Of a stretch of DNA of 64,000 nucleotides, positions 8,562 through 17,692 are shown in pieces. The DNA lies in assembly GCA_964548225.1 (NCBI GenBank), contig CAZJQP010000011.1, forward strand, positions 1 to 64,000, in the 5' to 3' direction. This DNA is from CALMEH01 sp964548225. GTDB lineage: Bacteria; Acidobacteriota; Blastocatellia; Pyrinomonadales; Pyrinomonadaceae. The translations under genes and the position numbers were made by a program. Below the pieces are notes generated by a model. It was not told the DNA's origin. It ran no database searches and was given only the letters and a program-made list of their open reading frames with translations. Each line of letters starts with the position of its first letter. Position 1 is the stretch's first letter.

Positions 8562-8774
8562 TTATTCGGCTTCAATCTCTCGATCTTTTTCCGTTTCCGC
8601 TTGCACGTCTCGCATCCATTGACCGGCTTCTTCGAGACTCGAAACTCGCTGACTCGAACCGCTCTGAATATGTTCAATCTCGATGACCGAGCGTTCCTCT
8701 TGCGATTTTTCGTCTTTGCCGAGCAAAAACCAGCGGATAAAAAATGATTTGCGCGTTACCATAAAAACCTTCAT
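8562..8774 (-). CDS. Small conserved-type protein, about 70 residues
   Basis: The central part, IEIEHIQSGSSQRVSSLEE then AGQWM, fits the pattern of small acidobacterial proteins with an 'xIxHxQSG.....xSLxEAxxWx' core, recalled from general knowledge. Start ATG at 8774; a TTG at 8825 in the same frame would add 17 hydrophobic residues but abuts a terminator stem. The tail is very acidic. It follows the terminator of the BTAD-propeller gene. Function unknown; a chance ORF is possible but the core makes it less likely. Confidence 0.5.
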   Translation of the reverse strand: MKVFMVTRKSFFIRWFLLGKDEKSQEERSVIEIEHIQSGSSQRVSSLEEAGQWMRDVQAETEKDREIEAE

Positions 8775-8825
8775 TCGGGATAATATTCCCGCGAACAAAT
8801 CCAGAATAACTGCCAAAACTTCCAA

Positions 8826-8859
8826 AAAACTTCCAAATCGGGGCTGATTTGGAAGTTTT
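8826..8859 (-). terminator. Rho-independent terminator after the BTAD-propeller gene
   Basis: AAAACTTCCAAATC (8826-8839) pairs perfectly with GATTTGGAAGTTTT (8846-8859) around a 6-nt loop, and the minus strand continues with a T-run. It lies 19 nt beyond the stop at 8878. Confidence 0.85.
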
Positions 8860-8877
8860 GATAAAAATTTTGAAAAA

Positions 8878-11301
8878 TTAGTCTAAATTTTCCATCAAAA
8901 AAAGCTCGGAAGTTTCACAAAGGCAGGAATAAAAGTAGGTTTTGCCGTCAAGCGTGGTTTTCACTCCGGCAATTTGAGTAACATTATTGAAAATCTTCGG
9001 CGATATTTCGAGCCATTTTTCTTTTTCGCCGCTTGCCAAATCGTATTTATAAATTGTTGCCGAAATTTTGCCGCGTCGCCAGATGAAAAGACTTTGAGCG
9101 TCGCCCGACCAACGGCAGAGAAAAAAATCTTTCTCCATATTTTTCAGCGGCAGATGTGCGCCGTCGCTTGTTTGATAAAGCGCAAGCCTTTTTTCCGAAT
9201 CGAATAAAACAACATATTTGCCGTCGGGCGAAATCGTGTGCGAAAACAACATTTCGACATCTTTTCCGGCGGGCGCAAAGCGGACGGGCTTTCCGCCGTC
9301 AACTTTCTGCACATAAATTCCCTGAGTGCCGTGCGCGTCAGAGGCGGTGAACATAAATTGCTTGCCGTCCGGGAAAAAAGAAGTAAAAGCATTAAATTCG
9401 AGCGGATTTGCCGCATCGTTTTCAAATTCGATAATTTTTCCCGCGCCGTCCGTCGGAATCAAAGCCAAACGATGGTGCGGATTGTGAAACCGCACGAGTG
9501 CATATTTTCCGTCGGGCGAAAGCGCGAGAGCCGAACCGTCCGCGATTTTTTTGACGGATGAACCGTCCATTTTCCGCGTATAAGCTGAATGATGCGAACC
9601 GCCGCTCGCGCCGCCTTCTTCAAACAGAAGCGTTTCGCCGTCGTCGGTCAAATCTCTCGGCAAAGTCCAATCGTGCCACGACAAATCGCGTTCCGCTTCA
9701 TCAATAGCGCGGCGAGCGGCAGCCTTGACACGCCATTTTTCGTCTGTAACCAAAGTTTTGCCGTTTCTGAATACGTCGTGCAACGTCAAATTGCCCGTTA
9801 CTCTGTAGATTGTGCGCTCTTTTCCGTCCAAGTTGACGGATTTAATCGAACGCGAGCTTGCCCGACTCGAAGCCGTGAACCAAATCTCGTCATTTAACCA
9901 CGCCAAGCCCTGAATGCTGACATAGAGTTTCGTTAGAATTTGTTTCTTTTTGGCTTCCAAATCATAAACCACCACAAATCCGCGGTCGTCGCCGACAAAT
10001 GAATATTCGACAAAGGCGAGTTTCTTTCCGTCGGGCGCAAAGCGCGGGTTTCCAATCCATCCGTCCGTTTCGCAAATGACATTGCCAATCGGAAATTCAA
10101 GCCGATTCTTCCCGTTCACGTCGCGCACGACAGCAATCAACTCTTTGGAATTTTGAACAGGAAACCAATCAGCACATTGAACTTCTTTTAAGATTTCTAT
10201 CTGCGATTGATTTGCCGACAATCTCGCCAAAGTTCCGATTTTGTAGAAGCCCATCGGCAAAGAGTTCAGCAAAATCGCCAAATCTCCGTTGCGCGAGACG
10301 GATAAAACTTCGGCGTTTTCAATTCCCAAAGGGCGAAGTTCTCCGCTTGCAATCTGCATCGTGTAAAGTTCGGCAACCGAATTGTTCCAATCCGCCGTAA
10401 ATATAATCGTTTCGCCATCCGGCAAAAATTTAGCCGATTTGATACAGCCGCTTTGAAAAGTCAAAGGCGTAATGCGCGGATTCGGAACAGTTTTCGGCGC
10501 AGTTTTTGGCGGATTTTGAATCGGCAGAACTTCGCCGCGTTTAATCTTTTGTTCGAGATTTATTGTTTCGGGTTCGGGTTCGATGCCGAGAGTGTGCAGA
10601 GCCTCGTGGCATTGTTGGAATTGTTTTAATGCCTGATATTTACTGCCTGTTTCCGCGTATAAACGCATCAACAACCGTTGCACAAATTCATCGGAAGCGT
10701 CGTTGGCAGCTAATCTTTTCAAGATTTCGATGGCGGCTTGATGATGGCTTTCAGCGTGGTAAAGTCCGGCGGTTTTGGCAGCGACCTTGCGATAAAGAAG
10801 CCGCATCGTCTCGCGGCGCGTGTAAATCCAATCTTCGTAAATGTCTTCCGTGAGCAAATCGCCTTGATAAATTTCGAGAGCTTTTTTTCCGCTTTCAAGG
10901 TCGTTATTTTGGACGGCAAAATTGGCGATTCTTTCAAATTCGTCCAAATCAACCCGAAGCGAACCGGGCGACGCGAGAATGATTTGATTTTTTTGTGTCA
11001 GCAGAAATTGCGAAGCCGCGCCTTTCGCCAAATCCGGCTCAAACGCCCGCCGCGCTCCGTAAATCGCTTTGTTCAAATTATTAAGAGCGGTTTCGGGCGT
11101 TTGTTCAAGCCACAGCAAATCCATTATCTGTTCACGGTGAAGCGCGTGAAACGGCTTTAACGCCAGAAGTTTAACCAAAGACTTAGCCGAATTCCGCGTC
11201 CAACGCTTTTCCTCAACTGTAACGCCGTCAATAATTACCCGAAATCTGCCGAGCAGTTGAATTTCGACCAACGGCTGAGAAAAAATTTTATCTGCTTCCA
11301 T
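8878..11301 (-). CDS. BTAD-type transcriptional activator fused to a beta-propeller
   Basis: Residues ~10-95 form an OmpR-like winged helix (VEIQLLGRFRVIIDG, NSAKSLVKLLALKP). Residues ~100-255 form the bacterial transcriptional activation domain with TPR-like helices (LKQFQQCHEALHTLGIEP). After a Pro-rich linker, ~285-800 is a TolB/WD40-like propeller with recurring FxPDGKxxxF blades (KSAKFLPDGETIIFTADW, LSPDGKYALVRF, ISPDGKYVVLF). No ATPase or membrane span is present, so it reads as a one-component regulator whose propeller senses a ligand or partner. It follows the NtrC-type regulator on the same strand with a palindromic gap between. Confidence 0.85.
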   Translation of the reverse strand: MEADKIFSQPLVEIQLLGRFRVIIDGVTVEEKRWTRNSAKSLVKLLALKPFHALHREQIMDLLWLEQTPETALNNLNKAIYGARRAFEPDLAKGAASQFLLTQKNQIILASPGSLRVDLDEFERIANFAVQNNDLESGKKALEIYQGDLLTEDIYEDWIYTRRETMRLLYRKVAAKTAGLYHAESHHQAAIEILKRLAANDASDEFVQRLLMRLYAETGSKYQALKQFQQCHEALHTLGIEPEPETINLEQKIKRGEVLPIQNPPKTAPKTVPNPRITPLTFQSGCIKSAKFLPDGETIIFTADWNNSVAELYTMQIASGELRPLGIENAEVLSVSRNGDLAILLNSLPMGFYKIGTLARLSANQSQIEILKEVQCADWFPVQNSKELIAVVRDVNGKNRLEFPIGNVICETDGWIGNPRFAPDGKKLAFVEYSFVGDDRGFVVVYDLEAKKKQILTKLYVSIQGLAWLNDEIWFTASSRASSRSIKSVNLDGKERTIYRVTGNLTLHDVFRNGKTLVTDEKWRVKAAARRAIDEAERDLSWHDWTLPRDLTDDGETLLFEEGGASGGSHHSAYTRKMDGSSVKKIADGSALALSPDGKYALVRFHNPHHRLALIPTDGAGKIIEFENDAANPLEFNAFTSFFPDGKQFMFTASDAHGTQGIYVQKVDGGKPVRFAPAGKDVEMLFSHTISPDGKYVVLFDSEKRLALYQTSDGAHLPLKNMEKDFFLCRWSGDAQSLFIWRRGKISATIYKYDLASGEKEKWLEISPKIFNNVTQIAGVKTTLDGKTYFYSCLCETSELFLMENLD

Positions 11302-11344
11302 TTGCTTTTAATGCGAATTAGGAGTTGAAAAAAAGACAGATTTA

Positions 11345-11432
11345 TCAATTATTCATTATCAATCAGCAATTATTTCAGCAGTTTTAACAACTAAAAAATA
11401 ATGGATAATTGTTAATTGATACTTGATAATTG
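11345..11432. repeat. Intercistronic palindrome with ATAATTG-type units
   Basis: The left arm (11345-11374) and right arm (11398-11432) consist of AT-rich units resembling CAATTAT and ATAATTG, imperfectly complementary, with a loop of about 23 nt. It occupies most of the 143-bp gap between the NtrC-type gene and the BTAD-propeller gene. Confidence 0.6.
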
Positions 11433-11444
11433 CCGTGTCTCGGA

Positions 11445-12806
11445 TTATTTTCCTTTTTCTACATTCAATCCCAAATTTTTCATCCGCCGATAAAGATGGC
11501 TTCGGTCAACGCCCATCGCTTCGGCGGCGCGTGAAACATTGCCGTCAAATTCGGCGAGTTTGTGCAAAATAAATTCGCGTTGATATGCGTCGGTCGCGTC
11601 TTTGAACGACGGAAAGCGAAACGACGACGACGGCGCATTTTCGGTTTGGCTGAATTTCGGCAAATCATCTGTTGAAATCTTTGCTTTTTCGACCATAATC
11701 ACAACGCGCTCAATCGTATTTTTAAGTTCGCGGACGTTGCCAAGCCAAGCGTAATTTTGCAGGGCTTCGATTGCTTCCGATGAAAATTCCTTTAGCTTTT
11801 TGCCGTATGAAAGCGAGAATTTTTTATTGAAATGTTCAACAAGCGCGGGAACGTCTTCCAGACGTTCCCGAAGCGGCGGAATTTGAAACGGAATGACGTT
11901 CAGACGATAAAACAAATCAGCGCGAAAATCTCCATTTTCGATGAGCGATGAAAGCGGTTTATTGGTCGCCGAAATCACGCGAACATCAACTTTCAACGGC
12001 GTATTACTGCCAACAGGTTCAAAGCGTTGTTCTTCCAACACGCGCAACATTTTCGCTTGAACTCTGGGCGACATATCACCGATTTCGTCCAAGAAAAGCG
12101 TTGCATTATCGGCAATTTCAAACTTTCCTTTTTTCGCTGTCAACGCACCGGAAAACGCACCTTTCGTGTGTCCGAAAAGTTCCGATTCAACCAAATCTTC
12201 AGGAATCGCGGCAGAATTTATCTCGACAAACGGTGCGTTTTTCCGACGCGATTGTGCGTGAATCGCCCGTGCAACCAATTCTTTTCCCGTGCCGGATTCG
12301 CCCGAAATCAAAACTCGCCCATCGGTCGGCGCGACAATCGAAATTTGTTTCCGAAGCGCACGCATCGCAATCGAATCGCCAATCATCGCATATTCTTCGG
12401 CTAGATTTTTTTGCAGTTGTTCATTAACGCGCTCAAGTTCGCGGGTGCGAATCGCGTTTTTAACCGTCAAAATCGTCCGTTCTAACGACAGAGGTTTTTC
12501 GATAAAATCAAACGCACCGAGTTTTGTAGCATTGACCGCAGTTTCGATATTTCCGTGTCCCGAAATCATAATCACGGCAGAATCATTGCCATCATCACGC
12601 AATTTTTTCAAAGTTTCGAGTCCGTCAATGCCGTCGCCAAGCCAAATATCAAGCAAAATGCAAGCGAAATGCGTCGTCTCAATCGCCTTCAGACAATCTT
12701 CACCCGACACACCGGTTTCGACTTCAAAACCTTCGTCCTCCAAAACGCCGCGCAAAGTTTCACGAATTCCGCGCTCGTCATCTACGATTAAAATTGAGTT
12801 TGACAT
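11445..12806 (-). CDS. Sigma-54-dependent NtrC-family response regulator
   Basis: Receiver domain 1-120 with Asp9/Asp10 and phospho-acceptor Asp53 (ILLDIWLGDG), then an AAA+ domain: Walker A GESGTGKE (~167), loop 1 GAFSGA (~217), Walker B LFLDEIGDM, and arginine-finger region RLNVIPFQIPPLRERLEDV. A Fis-type HTH (GNVSRAAEAMGVDRSHLYRR) ends the protein. It activates sigma-54 RNA polymerase at enhancers after phosphorylation. The sigma-54 contact loop reads GAFSGA rather than GAFTGA. Its ATG directly follows the stop of the upstream secreted-protein gene, so the two are co-transcribed. No partner kinase is adjacent. Confidence 0.93.
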   Translation of the reverse strand: MSNSILIVDDERGIRETLRGVLEDEGFEVETGVSGEDCLKAIETTHFACILLDIWLGDGIDGLETLKKLRDDGNDSAVIMISGHGNIETAVNATKLGAFDFIEKPLSLERTILTVKNAIRTRELERVNEQLQKNLAEEYAMIGDSIAMRALRKQISIVAPTDGRVLISGESGTGKELVARAIHAQSRRKNAPFVEINSAAIPEDLVESELFGHTKGAFSGALTAKKGKFEIADNATLFLDEIGDMSPRVQAKMLRVLEEQRFEPVGSNTPLKVDVRVISATNKPLSSLIENGDFRADLFYRLNVIPFQIPPLRERLEDVPALVEHFNKKFSLSYGKKLKEFSSEAIEALQNYAWLGNVRELKNTIERVVIMVEKAKISTDDLPKFSQTENAPSSSFRFPSFKDATDAYQREFILHKLAEFDGNVSRAAEAMGVDRSHLYRRMKNLGLNVEKGK

Positions 12807-13340
12807 CTACTTTTCGCTGTTCAACTTAACGTCTATTTTATTTGACGAAATAATACCTCCGCGACGTTTTTTTTCATCTTCGCCGAACTCAAACCAAAAC
12901 TCGAAATAAAGTGCGTATTCTCCCCTTGGAACTTCATACCGCCAATTTCCACCAAAAAAAATTGATTCGGGCGCACGCCTCCACCCCAATTTTGTAACAT
13001 CAACCTCAACTGTTTTAGATTCATTTTTATTTAATGAAAACTCAAAAAAAATCTTAGAATCGTCCGGATTTTGGTTGGAGACATAAGTGTAAACTTCCGA
13101 AAACTCTCCTTTCGGGATTTCTTTTTTAACTAACTCGAAATAAGGCATAAGCGTTAATTCGAGTTTTTCATCTGAGATATTTTTGACCGTAATTTTTGCC
13201 GTAACTTGTGAGCCGATATACCATTCCATCTGATTAACCGATAAATTAAATTCGAGTTTGCCGCGATAATCTGTTTGAGCAAATGAATTTTGCGCGAAAA
13301 CGAAAAATGCAAACAAGAATAAAATTAATTTCAGTTTCAT
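12807..13340 (-). CDS. Secreted Ig-like-fold protein of unknown function
   Basis: Signal peptide (LKLILFLFAFFVFAQNSFAQ) then an all-beta domain of ~155 residues (VTAKITVKNISDEKLELTL, VPRGEYALYFEFWFEFG). The NISDEKLELT stretch is typical of Ig-like proteins such as BsuPI-type domains, but I cannot name a family. ATG at 13340 has GAAGG 8 nt upstream; a GTG at 13349 in frame overlaps that site and is less likely. The stop codon abuts the ATG of the NtrC-type regulator, hinting at a functional link such as envelope-stress sensing (inference). Confidence 0.75.
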   Translation of the reverse strand: MKLKLILFLFAFFVFAQNSFAQTDYRGKLEFNLSVNQMEWYIGSQVTAKITVKNISDEKLELTLMPYFELVKKEIPKGEFSEVYTYVSNQNPDDSKIFFEFSLNKNESKTVEVDVTKLGWRRAPESIFFGGNWRYEVPRGEYALYFEFWFEFGEDEKKRRGGIISSNKIDVKLNSEK

Positions 13341-13410
13341 AATTTTCACCTTCGTAGAATCTTAACCTAAAAACAAAATTTCGACCATTTTTAACGAAAG
13401 TTCGACTTTT

Positions 13411-13471
13411 GAATTTTGAATTTGATTTGAGGTAAAAATTTTATCTATCCTTCAAATCAAATTCAAAATTC
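13411..13471. repeat. Palindrome of AATTTTG-type heptamers
   Basis: A 20-bp arm at 13411-13430 (GAATTTTGAATTTGATTTGA) is matched perfectly by its reverse complement at 13452-13471, with a 21-nt loop. Further AAAATTC units extend the right arm. It lies between the stop of the giant kinase and the secreted Ig-like gene. Confidence 0.85.
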
Positions 13472-13521
13472 AAAATTCAAATTACAAAATCAAGCAGATA
13501 TTCAAACGCTCGACAGTTCGC

Positions 13522-16500
13522 TTACGCAGACTTTTCTGACATTATCGGATTATTCGTCTGCCGTAAAATTTCCCGAAATCTTTCATCCACACGAAACTCG
13601 TAAAATTGCGGGTCAACGCCGAGCCAGACCAATCTGCCGTCGCGTTCGGTCAATGCTTTTTCTAAAAGTTCGAGCGTTTTTTCCTTGTCGTTTAAATTTG
13701 CGTAAATCATCGCCATCAAATAAGGCGAACAATAGCGGCGCGAATTGTCGCATTCGATTTCTTCGATAATTTTCAATGCTCTGTCGGTTTCGCCGTTTGC
13801 GGCGTGTGCCGAAGCAAGCCAGATGAGCGTGTAGGAAGTTCTGCCCTGAAGCGTAATGGCGCGGTTGGCGTATTTTATCGCGTCTTGTTTTCTGTCGGTT
13901 TTCCAGAGCATCGAACTTAAAAAAAGTTGCGCCATTGAATAACGCGGTTCTCGTTCTATAAATTTTTCGGTCGCTGAAATTGCTTCGTCAAAACGTCCGG
14001 CATAATACAAATTCATATTCAACGAATGCGACACGACGGGCGTGAGCGGATCAAGTTCAAAGGCGCGGCGAACGTGCGTTAAGGCTTCTTCGTGTTCGCC
14101 TTTTAAGCCGAGAAAATAAGCGAGCCAAATTCTGCCCGTTACAAAATTCGGATTTAATTCGACAGCACGGCGCAAGTTTTTTTCCGCTTTTTGCCAATCG
14201 AAATCGTGCATCAAAACCGCAAAACCGAGTGAAGCATAACCTTCCGCCAGATTCACGTCAGCCGCAATTGCTTTGAGCGCAGATTCTTTGGCGGCGGCAG
14301 AAGTTTCGTGGAACGGCATAACCGCATAAACTCCTAAAAGGTTGTAATAATCGGCAATTCCTGCGTAGGCAAGTGCGTAATCGGGCGCAATCGCAATCGC
14401 TTGATTGTAGAAAATCAAGGCTTTCGCAAAACCTTCTTCCGTAAAAGTATTCCAATAAAATCTGCCGCGAAGATAGGCTTCAAACGCCTGCGTGTTGTCC
14501 GTGCCGCGTTTTTTTAATTGCTTTTCTTCTTCCCCTGTCAAATGCGGCAAAATTGCTTTGGTAATTTGTTCGGCAACCGTGTCTTCGAGCGTCAAAACAT
14601 CTTTGAAATCTTCATCAATATTCTGCGCCCAGCGAATCGAATTTTCCTTAATGCTCAAAAGTTGCGCCGAAATCCGCAGACGTTCCCCGCCGCGCCGCAA
14701 ATTTCCCGTAACTATAAAATCAACGCCGAGCATCCGCCCGATTTCAAAATCGTTTGCATTTTTTTCACAACACAACACGGCACTCGTCGGGCGCACGGCA
14801 AAACGCCGCACGTTTGAAAGCCGCGTAATCATTGCATCTGCCAAACCGACGGACAAAAATTCGCTGCCCGTATCTTCCTCAGAAGCCGCACCGATAATTT
14901 TCAGCGGCAAAACGGCGATTGATTTTTCGCCTGTTTTTGTCGTTTTTGCCTCTTCCGCCAATTTTTCGGCAAGCGGATTTTTCATTCGCCGGAATAATTT
15001 TATAAAACGCGGTTCGCGGCGGATTTTTTTAAGTTTGATTTCCGTGCCGAACCAATTCAGCCATTGGTCGTGTTCATCAAATGCTTTGACAAAAAATTCG
15101 TAAGCCTTGTCCGTTTCGTCGAGCGCAGTATAAACCATCGCCATAAAATACGGTTTTACATATTGTTCGGCATTCAATTTTTCGACTTGCTGTAAAATTT
15201 TCCGTGCTTCTTCGTGTCGCCCGTCGGCAACGAGTGCAAAACACAAAACATATTTCGCAACGCCCGTGTTCGGCATCATTCGGTCGGCTTGTTCGGCGGC
15301 GGTAACGGCTTCGCTCGTGCGTCCGACGTGCGGCAGAGCATTGGCTAATTGAATATAAGCCTGAGGAAAATTCCGGTCGAGTTGCGCGATTTTTTCAGCT
15401 TTGGCAACGGCTTCCGAAAATTTTCCGGCTTGATACAAAGTCCACGCTGTCAAAGTCATTGCCCGCAAACTCAAAGGATTTGCTTTTTCGGAACGGTGGA
15501 TCATTTCCACGCCCTCTTCAAAACGTCCTGTGCCGACGAGCGAAGCCGCATACCATTCGTAAGCCAAAGAATAATTCGGATGTAGCTCGATGGCGCGAAG
15601 ATAAAGTTTTTCGGATTCCGGGTAATTCCAATCAACACTCGCCAGAGTCAGCGCGTAAGCCGCCATTGCTTCGGCAAGTTCGCCGTCAATTTCCAAAGCT
15701 CGAAGTGCGGCAGCTTTTGCCTTCGGTGCGCTCTCTTTGGTCGGCAAAATTCCGTAAATTCCCGCCCAATTATAGTAATCGGCAAGACTCGCGTGCGCCA
15801 TCGCATAATTCGGATCAAGCGCGACGGCGCGTTGAAATAATTCGAGAGCTTTCGGCAGAAATTCGGGAGTGAATTTATTCCAGAAAAACCTGCCGCGCAA
15901 ATATGCGTCGAAGGCTTCGGCGTTGTCCGTGCCTTGTTTTTTGATGCGGTTTTTCTCGGTCGTTGTCAGTTCGGGAAGCAGAACTTCGGCGACTTTTTCC
16001 GAAATTTTATCTTCGAGTTCGAGTGCGTCCGTGAAAATTTCGTCAAACTGATTTGCCCAAACGCTGATGCGTTTTTTCACGTCCAAAAGCTGTAACGAAA
16101 CACGAATTTTTTTGCCTAAGATTTTAATTCGTCCGTCAAGAACAAAATCAACCGCCAAATCTTTGCCCGCTTGCAAAGGATTTACCGCATCGTCGCCGTA
16201 TTCCAAAATCGCGCTCGTCGGGCGAACCGCCAAGCGACGAATTCCGCTGAGGCGCGTAATCATCGCGTCTGCCAGACCGATTGACAAAAAATCGTCGCCC
16301 GTCGTTTCGGGTTTCGGACTCAAATTCAAAATTTTCAAAGGCAAAACTGCCAAAGATTTCGTGCCGTCGCTTTGCATCGGCAGAGTTTTTTCCGTGGCGG
16401 ACACAATTTCCGTAAAACTTTCGGCGGAAATTCGTTCACCTTCGAGGAAACGCGAAATATCGGCGGCGAGTTCAGCGGCGGTTTGATAGCGTTCGGCGGC

Positions 16501-17616
16501 GTTTTTTCGCAGAGTCTTTAAAATAATTTTTTCCAAATCGCCTTTTAATTCGCGCCGCAAATCTTCAAAATTTTCCGCACCACGCAGCAGACAAACATCA
16601 ATCAAAGTCGTCGCTTCACTCGCGCCCGTCGGCAAAAGATTTTCGCTTTGCGTGATGGAAGTGCTTGGTTTTTCGGGTTCTTCTTCACAAATGACGCGGG
16701 CAATTTCGTGCGGCGCACGATTTTTGAAACGATACGGGCGATGTCCGGTCAATAATTCGTAAAGCAAAACGCCTAAACTGTAAATATCCGAAGCCGGCGT
16801 AATCGGCAAGCCCGAAACTTGTTCGGGCGAAGCATATTCGGGTGTCATCATTCGCACGGCGGTTGCCGTCGGTTCAAGGGTGATGTCAACATTTGCTTCC
16901 GCATCCAAAACCTTGGCAATTCCAAAATCTAACAATTTCGGCACGCCGTCCGCTGTTACTAAAATATTTGAAGGCTTAACGTCGCGGTGAACGATTTGGT
17001 TTTGATGTGCGAATTCGATTGCTTCGCAGACTTGGCGGAAAAGTTTTAATCTTTCGGTGATTGAAAGTTTGTTCGCGTCGGCAAATTTGTAAAGCGTTTT
17101 GCCTTCGATGTATTCCATCACGAAAAACGGTAAATCGTCGTCGGTCGTGCCGCCGTCGAGCAGACGCGCAATAAACGGATGGCTCAAGTTTGCTAAAATC
17201 TGTCGTTCACGGCGAAAACGGCGCAGAATAAAATCCGTATCCATCCCGCGTTTGATAATTTTTATGGCAACCTGCTGTTTAAATGAGCCGTCGGCACGTT
17301 CGGCAAGATAAACCGCGCCCATTCCGCCGCGCCCGATTTCGCTTAAAATGCGATACGCGCCGATTTCGCGCCCGATTGTCGGGTCGCGTTCTTCAATCAT
17401 CGAGGCAAAAATGTGAAGTCCGCTATTGTCCATTAAAGGCTCGCTCAAAAGCGAATCGGCTTCTTCATCTTGCCTTAAAAGATGCTCGACTTCGATGCGT
17501 AAATCTTCATCGTCCGCACAAACTTCGTCCAAATAAAGCTCACGCTCTTCGCGTGATGGCAATTCGACCGCGACTTGAAAAATTTCTTCAATTTTTTGCC
17601 AATAATTAGGAGTCAT
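13522..17616 (-). CDS. Ser/Thr protein kinase with two tandem TolB-like/TPR modules
   Basis: After an N-terminal helical region rich in acidic residues, the Hanks-type kinase covers ~88-395: glycine loop IGRGGMGAVYLAE, Lys ~119 in VAIKII, catalytic IVHRDVKPSN, DFG in LLDFGIAK, and TPEYASPEQV. Then two homologous ~470-residue modules follow, starting at ~417 (KSLAVLPLKILNL) and ~895 (KSIAVLPLKIIGA). Each has a TolB/FlgO-like domain with GLADAMITRLSxxRRxAVRPTSA, a GTDNxxAFxAYLRGRFxWN linker, and many TPRs. No membrane span is visible, so it is probably cytoplasmic. It is paired with the ECF sigma gene just upstream, a typical acidobacterial arrangement. The start has no Shine-Dalgarno and abuts a palindrome. 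Confidence 0.92.
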   Translation of the reverse strand: MTPNYWQKIEEIFQVAVELPSREERELYLDEVCADDEDLRIEVEHLLRQDEEADSLLSEPLMDNSGLHIFASMIEERDPTIGREIGAYRILSEIGRGGMGAVYLAERADGSFKQQVAIKIIKRGMDTDFILRRFRRERQILANLSHPFIARLLDGGTTDDDLPFFVMEYIEGKTLYKFADANKLSITERLKLFRQVCEAIEFAHQNQIVHRDVKPSNILVTADGVPKLLDFGIAKVLDAEANVDITLEPTATAVRMMTPEYASPEQVSGLPITPASDIYSLGVLLYELLTGHRPYRFKNRAPHEIARVICEEEPEKPSTSITQSENLLPTGASEATTLIDVCLLRGAENFEDLRRELKGDLEKIILKTLRKNAAERYQTAAELAADISRFLEGERISAESFTEIVSATEKTLPMQSDGTKSLAVLPLKILNLSPKPETTGDDFLSIGLADAMITRLSGIRRLAVRPTSAILEYGDDAVNPLQAGKDLAVDFVLDGRIKILGKKIRVSLQLLDVKKRISVWANQFDEIFTDALELEDKISEKVAEVLLPELTTTEKNRIKKQGTDNAEAFDAYLRGRFFWNKFTPEFLPKALELFQRAVALDPNYAMAHASLADYYNWAGIYGILPTKESAPKAKAAALRALEIDGELAEAMAAYALTLASVDWNYPESEKLYLRAIELHPNYSLAYEWYAASLVGTGRFEEGVEMIHRSEKANPLSLRAMTLTAWTLYQAGKFSEAVAKAEKIAQLDRNFPQAYIQLANALPHVGRTSEAVTAAEQADRMMPNTGVAKYVLCFALVADGRHEEARKILQQVEKLNAEQYVKPYFMAMVYTALDETDKAYEFFVKAFDEHDQWLNWFGTEIKLKKIRREPRFIKLFRRMKNPLAEKLAEEAKTTKTGEKSIAVLPLKIIGAASEEDTGSEFLSVGLADAMITRLSNVRRFAVRPTSAVLCCEKNANDFEIGRMLGVDFIVTGNLRRGGERLRISAQLLSIKENSIRWAQNIDEDFKDVLTLEDTVAEQITKAILPHLTGEEEKQLKKRGTDNTQAFEAYLRGRFYWNTFTEEGFAKALIFYNQAIAIAPDYALAYAGIADYYNLLGVYAVMPFHETSAAAKESALKAIAADVNLAEGYASLGFAVLMHDFDWQKAEKNLRRAVELNPNFVTGRIWLAYFLGLKGEHEEALTHVRRAFELDPLTPVVSHSLNMNLYYAGRFDEAISATEKFIEREPRYSMAQLFLSSMLWKTDRKQDAIKYANRAITLQGRTSYTLIWLASAHAANGETDRALKIIEEIECDNSRRYCSPYLMAMIYANLNDKEKTLELLEKALTERDGRLVWLGVDPQFYEFRVDERFREILRQTNNPIMSEKSA

Positions 17617-17690
17617 AATTAAAAATTAAAAATTAAAAATTAAAAATTTCGGATTCAATTTTGCATTTTTAATTTTTAATTTTTAATTCG
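17617..17690. repeat. Palindrome of AATTAAA heptamers filling the sigma-kinase gap
   Basis: About four and a half AATTAAA units at 17617-17648 face their reverse complement at 17666-17688. The element starts at the base next to the kinase ATG and ends next to the sigma-factor stop, so the whole 76-bp gap is repeat. Confidence 0.9.
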
Positions 17691-17692
17691 TT

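Noticed and set aside
8459..8677. 72-codon minus-strand ORF after the small conserved protein
   Set aside because: It overlaps the frame holding the EHIQSG core and is Arg/Gly-rich without any motif.
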